DNA of 27,102 nucleotides from a virus: IMG/VR virus record IMGVR_UViG_3300033153_005706, positions 1-27,102 of that record. One strand, given 5' to 3'. Shown in pieces: positions 21,968 through 27,102 of this stretch. The position numbers were made by a program, and so were the translations under genes. A model generated the notes under the pieces. The model was not told where the DNA came from. It was given only the letters and a program-made list of their open reading frames with translations, and did no database searches. Position 1 is the stretch's first letter, and the number at the start of each line of letters is the position of its first letter.

Positions 21968-22801
21968 GTGGAGTGGCTAAAGCTGCCGTGTTCTGCTGTG
22001 CGATCCGATGCGTATATTGGCGCTGAGCCAGAGCAAAGGGCTGCGTGGCTTGGGTTACTTGTGTATTGCGCCGATCAAGAAAATGGTGGGATTATCCCAG
22101 ATTGTGCAGACTGGAAAGACCGACGCTGGATGCAGACCGCAGGTGTTATGCGTAGCGAGGTGCATACAGAGTGCGACCTGTGGGCATGGGAAGGCGAGGC
22201 ACTACGACTTGAGTTCTACCCCGTTAAGACAGAGCTGGAGCTACAAGCAAAGCGCAGTGCAGGAGCTGCTGGTGGCAAAAAAAGCAAGCGTTCTAAGCAG
22301 CTGAATAAGCAGCTGGATAAGCAGTGCTTATCGCAAGGGATAAGCACAAGAGATAAGCACTCGAATAACAGAAGAGAAGAGACTAATAAGATTAATAAGA
22401 TTAACTCTTCTAAAGAAGAGGAAACCCCGCTCTCACAAAAAAAGGATTTTGGTACCGACAATCATGTCGGTACCAAAAACGAACTCACAAGAAATCCTTT
22501 GGAGTTGCCAGACGAAAACAAGCACATCGCAAGCGGCAATGATCCCTTTGCACAGCAGTTTGATGAGCACGAAACAACAATGCGCAAACTGATGGCAGTT
22601 GGTTGCAAGGGCTTTGTGCAAAACCGTGAGCACTGGATAGGGCTTGTTGCTGAGCATGGCATTGATCTGGTCTTAGCAGCAGCAAAGAAGACCGATGCAA
22701 GCAATCGCTGGAGCAGCGATGTTGAACGCACGATCCAAGCCAAGCAAGATGGTGCAGGTCATTTGTCTGACCTCACCGAAGACGACGACTGCCCGATTTA
22801 G
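21968..22801 (+). CDS. Probable phage replication initiation protein (O/DnaD-like), GTG start
   Basis: The GTG at 21968 is preferred: it begins VEWLKLPCSAVRSDAYIGAE just after the previous stop and after a GAAGGCGAG site. An ATG at 21920 would overlap the previous gene. The 277-residue protein has an N-terminal winged-helix-like domain (RAAWLGLLVYCADQENGGII), a Lys/Asn/Gln-rich linker (about 100-170), and a C-terminal helical part (NREHWIGLVAEHGIDLVLAA, SSDVERTIQ) seen in initiator and helicase-loader proteins. The linker DNA holds the proposed origin. A DnaC-like gene follows nearby. Family assignment is inferred from layout. Confidence 0.7.
   Translation: MEWLKLPCSAVRSDAYIGAEPEQRAAWLGLLVYCADQENGGIIPDCADWKDRRWMQTAGVMRSEVHTECDLWAWEGEALRLEFYPVKTELELQAKRSAGAAGGKKSKRSKQLNKQLDKQCLSQGISTRDKHSNNRREETNKINKINSSKEEETPLSQKKDFGTDNHVGTKNELTRNPLELPDENKHIASGNDPFAQQFDEHETTMRKLMAVGCKGFVQNREHWIGLVAEHGIDLVLAAAKKTDASNRWSSDVERTIQAKQDGAGHLSDLTEDDDCPI
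22304..22440. other. Putative replication origin: iteron-like repeats plus AT-rich stretch
   Basis: GATAAGCA-type repeats occur at about 22304 (AATAAGCAG), 22316-22324, 22325-22332 (inverted), 22339-22347 and 22352-22360. Copies at 22316 and 22325 form an 8-bp palindrome with one central base. An AT-rich purine-biased stretch follows, including the tandem AATAAGATT at 22385-22393 and 22394-22402. Lambda likewise carries its origin, iterons and AT-rich DNA inside the initiator gene O. Origin activity is inferred from layout. Confidence 0.55.
22447..22478. repeat. Perfect 14-bp inverted repeat
   Basis: Bases 22447-22460 and 22465-22478 are perfect inverted copies (core GGTACCGACA) around the loop ATCA. 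It lies inside the replication gene just past the AT-rich stretch. There is no T-run after it on the plus strand. It could be part of the origin or a regulatory hairpin. Confidence 0.85.
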
Positions 22802-22814
22802 GAAACATGATGAC

Positions 22815-23684
22815 ATGGCACACAACACACTTACAACATTCCACTGCTTCGCTGGCGCAGGGGGTGGAATCTTGGCTGACCTCATGCTCGGACATACGCC
22901 CGTTGGTGCATGCGAGATTGAGGAATATCCAAGAGAATGTTTACTGGCAAGACAACGAGACGGCAGCTTGCCCGCATTCCCGATCTGGGACGACATCAAC
23001 ACGCTCGACGGCAGAGAGTGGCGCGGAGCCGTTGACATTCTCGCGGGCGGCTTTCCTTGCCAGGATATTAGCAGCGCGGGTAAACAGCGGGGGCAATCGA
23101 CGGCGAGCGATCCGTCTTGTGGGCCGAGCAGTTGCGAGTGGCTAGCGAAATGGCATGCCCCGTCCTGTTCGTGGAAAACAGCCCAATGCTCATTGATAAC
23201 GGGCTTAGCTACATACTCGGAGCGCTTTCCGAGATGGGGTATGATGCTCGATGGGGAATTTGGAGCAGTGCCGACATGGGAGCATGTCACAAGCGGGAAC
23301 GGTGCTGGCTGTTTGCTTGGAACGCCGAGATCGTGCAGCAGCGTTTCGGCGAGGCTCGATACCCAATCACAGCGAGCGGAGCACAGGAACCCGAATTTAG
23401 AGACACAAGTTGCACGAATGCTGCCGACACTATGCGCCAGGGACTGGAAGGGGCACAACAAGCCGTCATCGATCACGCGCAAAGACGGGGCAAGCAGAAT
23501 GTGTCAATTGCCGAATGCGATAGCTTACGGTACGGAGACTCAAGAGGGCGGTTTTTATCTAAACCCGTCCTTTGTAGAGGAGATGATGGCTTGGCCAATC
23601 GGGTGGGCAGACTTAAGGCCATTGGCAACGGACAAGATCCAAGAGTGGCAGCACACGCATTCCGCACACTTTCGCGTGGAATAA
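22815..23684 (+). CDS. C5 cytosine DNA methyltransferase, N-terminal half plus alternative-frame C-terminus
   Basis: The 289-residue frame starts at ATG 22815. It has motif I (FHCFAGAGGG, 9-18), the acidic ACEIEEYP region and catalytic motif IV (GGFPCQDIS, Cys82), then SAGKQRG. After residue 93 it lacks the remaining methylase motifs. Instead it reads SERFPRWGMM, MLPTLCARDWKGHN, LNPSFVEEMMAWPIGWADLR and PLATDKIQEWQ, which I recall as a conserved C-terminal type in phage methylase-linked proteins (LPTPTARDWKG ... LNPxWVEWLMGWPxGWTDL). The same DNA in the -1 frame (23093-23689) carries the missing methylase motifs. The enzyme would methylate cytosine in phage DNA, perhaps against host restriction. 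Confidence 0.75.
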   Translation: MAHNTLTTFHCFAGAGGGILADLMLGHTPVGACEIEEYPRECLLARQRDGSLPAFPIWDDINTLDGREWRGAVDILAGGFPCQDISSAGKQRGQSTASDPSCGPSSCEWLAKWHAPSCSWKTAQCSLITGLATYSERFPRWGMMLDGEFGAVPTWEHVTSGNGAGCLLGTPRSCSSVSARLDTQSQRAEHRNPNLETQVARMLPTLCARDWKGHNKPSSITRKDGASRMCQLPNAIAYGTETQEGGFYLNPSFVEEMMAWPIGWADLRPLATDKIQEWQHTHSAHFRVE

Positions 23685-23689
23685 TTTAG
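23093..23689 (+). CDS. C5 cytosine DNA methyltransferase, C-terminal half in the -1 frame
   Basis: From 23093 the frame reads AIDGERSVLWAEQL, the expected continuation after SAGKQRG, then motif VI FVENSPML, YDARWGIWSSADMGA, motif VIII-like HKRERCWLFAW, and at the end motif X-like LANRVGRLKAIGNGQDPRVA to TAG 23687-23689. Joined to residue 93 of the other frame this makes a complete 291-residue methylase. The join is at the five G (23089-23093): a -1 slip on GGG, or one missing G in the sequence. No independent start is well supported (TTG at 23117 lacks a good site). Confidence 0.8.
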   Translation, partial: AIDGERSVLWAEQLRVASEMACPVLFVENSPMLIDNGLSYILGALSEMGYDARWGIWSSADMGACHKRERCWLFAWNAEIVQQRFGEARYPITASGAQEPEFRDTSCTNAADTMRQGLEGAQQAVIDHAQRRGKQNVSIAECDSLRYGDSRGRFLSKPVLCRGDDGLANRVGRLKAIGNGQDPRVAAHAFRTLSRGII

Positions 23690-23697
23690 GAGCTACA

Positions 23698-24870
23698 ATG
23701 CAAATACCAGAACAATACGACGATGCCAAAATGTGCGCAAAACTGTGCACCTGCATAGCGCATTTCGCGATGACGAAAAACAAAATGCCTGCGCTGCTTG
23801 TGCAGATCGGCGATGCAGGCACTGGCAAGACATGGCGCGCATGCGGTACAGCGCGAGCACACTGCGCTGATTATTTTTCGCGCGAGCGCGTATGGTTTCA
23901 GCCTGCGCACGAATTGCACTCACTGACCGCCGAGCAACTGGCCGATGCTAAAAATGCCAGCGTTATGATTTTGGATGATGTGGGCGCAAGAACGAGCCAA
24001 GGAAATTCAGATCGAGCATTCTCATTGATTGATTATCGTATAAATAAACGGCTGATGACTTTTGTGACAATGAACAAAAGCGATCAAGCGCAGACTGATG
24101 ATAGGGCAATCAGTCGCTTGCGTGGCGAGCTGCTGCTTGATTACTCGGCGTTCGCCGACATGCGCAGGGGCGGCGGCGCGGCGAAAAACAAAGGCAAGCT
24201 CCCCACCTGTTTTGTTGCTGGCGAAAAATTCGACATCAAGGCATCGGCGCGGGAATGGAAGCGCTACGCAAGGGCCACGCAGGGCGCTAGCGCGATGCTG
24301 GCAAACGATGACGCAACAGGCGGCACGGCAGAGGCCACGGCAGCACAGCTCATAGCTCAGCTTGAGGATTTAGACGCGCCGCCAAGCCTAGCCTACGCGC
24401 TGAGCAATAATCCGATTGCTCGCAAAATCACATTGAACGAGGAGGATGCAGACAAGGCCAAGGTCAAGAACACATATTACCAAAAGGATAACGATTTTGT
24501 ACGGGCAGAAAACTGGATTAGTGAGCGGCTTGAGCACGGGATGCTGCCGACGAAGACGGGCACCCTGCGCGAGCAAGCAGAGGTCGCAGCGGAGGGCATC
24601 CAGTCGCACCCCATGTTCCAGACTGGTCCTGCCCAATCATTCCGCTGCGGATCGTGCGGCAAAAAATATAAATCTGAGTATATAGCAAAACACGAAAAGC
24701 GGGCACTCTGTGACGATTGCACACGGATTGAGCGCGGAGACGCGCCAAGGGCAGCAGGCAAGCAGGCTGCACCCAAGCGCCTGCCGCCGATCCAGCGCGC
24801 CGATACGGCAGATGAGCGCCTGCCGCCGATCCAGCGCGCCGATACGGCAGATGTGGACTTATTCGCATGA
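23698..24870 (+). CDS. DnaC-like AAA+ helicase loader with C-terminal zinc ribbon
   Basis: A 390-residue protein. Walker A GDAGTGKT (38-45), Walker B VMILDD (89-94) and sensor-like TMN (124-126) define an AAA+ ATPase of the DnaC/IstB group, here likely to load a helicase at the phage origin. Downstream lies an acidic or helical region and a zinc ribbon C317-x2-C320...C338-x2-C341. The end carries a tandem 13-residue repeat (RLPPIQRADTADE, then RLPPIQRADTADV). At 390 residues it is longer than usual DnaC-like proteins. AGGAGCTAC lies just upstream, and it overlaps the next gene by four bases. Confidence 0.85.
   Translation: MQIPEQYDDAKMCAKLCTCIAHFAMTKNKMPALLVQIGDAGTGKTWRACGTARAHCADYFSRERVWFQPAHELHSLTAEQLADAKNASVMILDDVGARTSQGNSDRAFSLIDYRINKRLMTFVTMNKSDQAQTDDRAISRLRGELLLDYSAFADMRRGGGAAKNKGKLPTCFVAGEKFDIKASAREWKRYARATQGASAMLANDDATGGTAEATAAQLIAQLEDLDAPPSLAYALSNNPIARKITLNEEDADKAKVKNTYYQKDNDFVRAENWISERLEHGMLPTKTGTLREQAEVAAEGIQSHPMFQTGPAQSFRCGSCGKKYKSEYIAKHEKRALCDDCTRIERGDAPRAAGKQAAPKRLPPIQRADTADERLPPIQRADTADVDLFA
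24776..24853 (+). repeat. Tandem 39-bp repeat at the 3' end of the helicase loader gene
   Basis: Bases 24776-24814 and 24815-24853 are identical, adjacent copies. They are in frame and encode a 13-residue repeat. A recent duplication by slippage is the simplest origin; copy number may vary between relatives. Confidence 0.95.
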
Positions 24871-25055
24871 GCGGGCTAGAATGGCATGGCGGCTGGTGCC
24901 CTAGCACAATCTTGATGCTGGCTGTTGCTGCATGGGTTGCGATAATTGCATGGATGTTCGCGGTTGGCCTGCGTAGCGACGCACAGCGTAGCATACAGCC
25001 CCGTGGCGGCGTTATCTCACCACTACACGCCCAGACTGTCCCAAAGCTGAGATAA
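24867..25055 (+). CDS. Small membrane protein in the replication block
   Basis: A 62-residue protein overlapping the helicase loader stop (ATGA at 24867). STILMLAVAAWVAIIAWMFA (about 13-32) is one membrane segment; the tail is polar. A close overlap with an essential replication gene suggests co-expression. Function unknown. Confidence 0.55.
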   Translation: MSGLEWHGGWCPSTILMLAVAAWVAIIAWMFAVGLRSDAQRSIQPRGGVISPLHAQTVPKLR

Positions 25056-25123
25056 TGGCTTAGGGGCGATCCTGTGCTGCGACACTTGTTTGACACACTC
25101 TATAAGGCCAACGGTGCCTAGCG

Positions 25124-25151
25124 TTGCATAGCGATACCATCAAGCTAAGAT
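25124..25151 (+). promoter_or_regulatory. Rightward sigma70-like promoter
   Basis: TTGCAT (25124-25129) and TAAGAT (25146-25151) are 16 bases apart, with the same -35 hexamer and spacer as the leftward promoter at 21644-21671. It lies in the 135-base gap before the gene at 25191 and would drive the recombination genes. Confidence 0.5.
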
Positions 25152-25190
25152 ATGAACATAGCCAAGCAGGAACGCAATCAGGAGCCTACC

Positions 25191-25367
25191 ATGAACGACG
25201 CAGAAAAAAACCTCGAAGCATCAAAAACAATCTTTGAACGACTTGACGCAGAAAATGAAGCGTACTGCACTGCCCAAAAGGAGGAACAAGAAGAGCGCGA
25301 TAGCAGGCAGGGCGCATCCTCCGCAAACTGGGCGGCCATGGGCTGGCCCGCAGAGTTGCAGGGCTAG
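25191..25367 (+). CDS. Small acidic early protein
   Basis: A 58-residue protein. AGGAGCCTACC precedes ATG 25191; an in-frame ATG at 25152 is less likely because it would overlap the proposed promoter region. The sequence is an acidic helix (NLEASKTIFERLDAENEAYC, EEQEERDSRQ) with a short C-terminal tail SSANWAAMGWPAELQG. No family recognised. Confidence 0.6.
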   Translation: MNDAEKNLEASKTIFERLDAENEAYCTAQKEEQEERDSRQGASSANWAAMGWPAELQG

Positions 25368-25440
25368 CAAAACGCGCACGGCCAAGCGCGTAACAAACGG
25401 CCCCACTAGCGCAATTCCGCGCAGCAAGGCAGGAGCTACC

Positions 25441-25755
25441 ATGAGCAAACTTACAAAAGAAAAAATACAAGAACATAACTGCATCACTTGGTACGCAACA
25501 CAGCGAGGCAGCACTATCACTCTAACAAGGTCTTCGCGGTGGTGTGGGAGTCTGTCCTTTATCCGCATATCATCTGAACTGGCTGACGATACAACAATCA
25601 GCGCAGACGCGGCCGCAGATTTGATAAATGCGGCAGATGAAGCAATGGAGGGCCTCATAGACAATGCAGGCGGGCGCAATGCCAGTGCGCGCAGGATGAT
25701 GACAGAGGCTCCTGTGTGGGGCTGGCGCATCACTGGCGTAGGCTCGCACATTTAA
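25441..25755 (+). CDS. Small early protein of unknown function
   Basis: A 104-residue protein. AGGAGCTACC lies immediately before ATG 25441; an upstream in-frame start at 25234 would run through the preceding gene. The sequence begins MSKLTKEKIQEHNCITWYAT and has DAAADLINAADEAMEGLIDN near the middle. The mixed alpha/beta pattern gives no clear family. Confidence 0.6.
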   Translation: MSKLTKEKIQEHNCITWYATQRGSTITLTRSSRWCGSLSFIRISSELADDTTISADAAADLINAADEAMEGLIDNAGGRNASARRMMTEAPVWGWRITGVGSHI

Positions 25756-25830
25756 GCTAGGTTATCAAAAACGGCCACAATTCACCAATAATCCCCCGTA
25801 AAAGGCGGGATGTCACAGAAGGAGCTACGA

Positions 25831-26547
25831 ATGCAAGAAGAAACAGAACAGGCCGCAGAGGCCGATTATCACCATGCGCAAGAATTTGAGCGCCAACGAT
25901 GGGAACACGAACAAGCCATACAGGCCAAGCTTTTTTCGGCACTAAGCAAGGCTCAGGGTCAAATGGGCGCAGCAGCCAAGAACAACAAGGGCAACTACGG
26001 CAAGTTTGCAGACCTATCGAGCATCCGCGAAGCCAGTGCCGCGCCGCTCGCAGACAATGGGCTGGCGATCTATCATCGAATGAGTCAGCCAAACCCAAAG
26101 CGGCTGGCCTGTACCTGCGTTATCTGCCATGAGGCGGGCGGCACGATCGAGAGCACCCTTGAATGCGCGCTGCAAGACGAGTCTCCGCAAAAGATCGGGA
26201 GCGCAGAGACATACCTTCGGCGCTACACGATGCTTGCGGCACTGGGGATCGCCACGGATGACGACGACGGGCAGGCGGCACAGCCAGTGCAACGAGCTCC
26301 GCAACGGCAGCCAGCTAGGCCAGCGGCAGAAAAACCCAAGCCAGCCAAGCCTACGGGACTTAATGAAGTGCTCTACTCTCGAGCTAAAGAGCTGTACGAG
26401 GAGAACGAGGCGGGCAAGTTGGCCGCGCAGGCGCTCAATAAAAAGCATGGCGTTAAGTGGGCTGACTTTGCAAATATGAACGCGGGTGATGTGGCTGCAT
26501 ACCTGTCTGATTTGGATAACTTAGCAGAGACTGGCGGTGCAAAATGA
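25831..26547 (+). CDS. Erf-family single-strand annealing recombinase
   Basis: The 238-residue protein has an ERF domain at about 35-150: GNYGKFADLSSIREASAAPL, ADNGLAIYHRMSQ, SPQKIGSAETYLRRYTMLAA, LGIATDDDDGQ. This pattern (GxYA.L..I...... G....YTRRY......GI..DDDDG) is the family signature. A Pro/Gln/Arg linker (150-176) and a small C-terminal helical region follow. Erf anneals complementary ssDNA during recombination and genome circularisation; it would act with the SSB and the RecU-like nuclease. AGGAGCTAC precedes ATG 25831. Confidence 0.9.
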   Translation: MQEETEQAAEADYHHAQEFERQRWEHEQAIQAKLFSALSKAQGQMGAAAKNNKGNYGKFADLSSIREASAAPLADNGLAIYHRMSQPNPKRLACTCVICHEAGGTIESTLECALQDESPQKIGSAETYLRRYTMLAALGIATDDDDGQAAQPVQRAPQRQPARPAAEKPKPAKPTGLNEVLYSRAKELYEENEAGKLAAQALNKKHGVKWADFANMNAGDVAAYLSDLDNLAETGGAK

Positions 26548-27041
26548 GTCGCACGCTTCGGGAGCTGACGGATGATTTTGACACATTGCGCGAGCTAGGC
26601 GAGGCGGTTGGGGATGAGGCGAGCGAAGAGTTTAGCGCGTCTCTGGCAAGCGCCTTTGCAGAGTTAGAGGGCGATGTTTCGCGCAAGATGGACGGGTGCG
26701 CGTGCATCATTGCGGAATGGAAGGCTGAGGCCGACTTGTTCGCGGCTGAAATAACGCGCATGCAGGCCCGTAAAAAGACGATACTCGGCAATATCGACAG
26801 GCTCAAAGAGCGGATGCTTGATGCCCTCAAGGGTGCGGCAATCCAGAAAACGAAGGGGCTGTACTGCGTGAGCCAGCGCAAGCCATCGGCCAGTGTTGTT
26901 ATTGATGATGTGGAATTACTGCCGCTTGAGTTTGTCAAAGTCACAAAAACCGCAGATAAGACTGCCATCAAAAAAGCGTGGCCCAGCGCGCCAATGGATG
27001 GCGCGCACATCGAACTCAAAGAAGGGCTGGGAATCAGATGA
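26544..27041 (+). CDS. Siphovirus Gp157-like protein
   Basis: A 165-residue protein. The N-terminal half is a helical coiled coil (MSRTLRELTDDFDTLRELGE; CIIAEWKAEADLFAAEITRM). The C-terminal half reads GLYCVSQRKPSASVVIDDVE, then LPLEFVKVTKTADKTAIKKA, matching the Gp157 family found with Erf or RecT genes in siphophages. The role is not well established; one member affects phage resistance in its original host. The ATG overlaps the Erf stop (ATGA). Confidence 0.85.
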   Translation: MSRTLRELTDDFDTLRELGEAVGDEASEEFSASLASAFAELEGDVSRKMDGCACIIAEWKAEADLFAAEITRMQARKKTILGNIDRLKERMLDALKGAAIQKTKGLYCVSQRKPSASVVIDDVELLPLEFVKVTKTADKTAIKKAWPSAPMDGAHIELKEGLGIR

Positions 27042-27102
27042 GTAAACGAGGAGCGGAAAGAGTGAAACAAGCGGCGGCACATGCGAGACGCGGACTTGAT
27101 GG
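27038..27102 (+). CDS. Start of a further early gene (cut by window end)
   Basis: ATG 27038 overlaps the Gp157-like stop (ATGA) and the frame MSKRGAERVKQAAAHARRG stays open to the window end. The visible 21 residues are basic and helical. Translational coupling supports it as a real gene; nothing can be said of its function. Confidence 0.5.
   Translation, partial: MSKRGAERVKQAAAHARRGLD

Noticed and set aside
22673-23482. 269-residue minus-strand frame opposite the methyltransferase
   Set aside because: No ribosome site or family resemblance; it lies across two sense frames that both match known protein types.
24518-25096. 192-residue minus-strand frame opposite the helicase loader
   Set aside because: Composition is a shadow of the tandem repeat and AAA+ codons; no recognised motif.
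26453-27082. 209-residue minus-strand frame opposite Erf and Gp157-like genes
   Set aside because: Ser/Leu/Arg shadow; sense genes are well supported.
1-27102. CRISPR array or insertion sequence
   Set aside because: No regularly spaced repeats with unique spacers, and no transposase or terminal inverted repeats were found.

Overview
The window is a segment of a tailed double-stranded DNA phage (or prophage) with siphovirus architecture. The support is an HK97-fold capsid protein, the connector and tail-completion series, a tail assembly chaperone with a programmed -1 frameshift, a 717-residue tape measure, tail-tip and fibre genes, and a separate replication and recombination block. Shine-Dalgarno sites, sigma70-like hexamers, two lipoboxes and an XhlA-like protein fit a phage of a Gram-negative, probably proteobacterial host. 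I cannot name the host or phage. No terminase, portal, integrase, repressor or endolysin is visible, so lifestyle cannot be judged.

Layout. (1) Positions 1-16711, plus strand, late genes: the broken capsid gene, two head genes of unknown role, the gp6-like connector, a tail-tube-like protein carrying two C-type lectin domains, head closure, gp10-like and DUF3168 completion proteins, the ordinary tail tube, the chaperone pair, tape measure, tail tip, fibres, small membrane or lipoprotein genes, and a RecU-like nuclease. (2) Positions 16695-21495, minus strand, early leftward genes: lipoprotein, ssb, small proteins including a DUF3850/ASCH-like one, a zinc-ribbon protein, a coiled-coil protein and an HNH-AP2 homing endonuclease. 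(3) Positions 21496-21744: divergent control region with a leftward promoter inside an inverted repeat. (4) Positions 21745-27102, plus strand, early rightward genes: a small protein, a replication-initiation-like protein whose gene appears to hold the origin, a C5 cytosine methyltransferase written in two frames, a DnaC-like helicase loader, small proteins, an Erf-type annealing protein and a Gp157-like protein.

How the genes work together. The initiator-like protein, helicase loader and SSB would start replication. Erf and the RecU-like nuclease would handle recombination and branched DNA. The methyltransferase would modify phage DNA. The late block builds the head, connector, tube and tip.

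Main points of interest: overlapping reading frames in the methyltransferase gene that both look like conserved phage protein families; a tail-tube paralogue fused to tandem C-type lectins with near-identical DNA at the module borders; iteron-like repeats plus an AT-rich stretch and a perfect palindrome inside the replication gene; and a capsid gene interrupted by what looks like a roughly 50-base deletion. No gene-free stretch exceeds about 250 bases.
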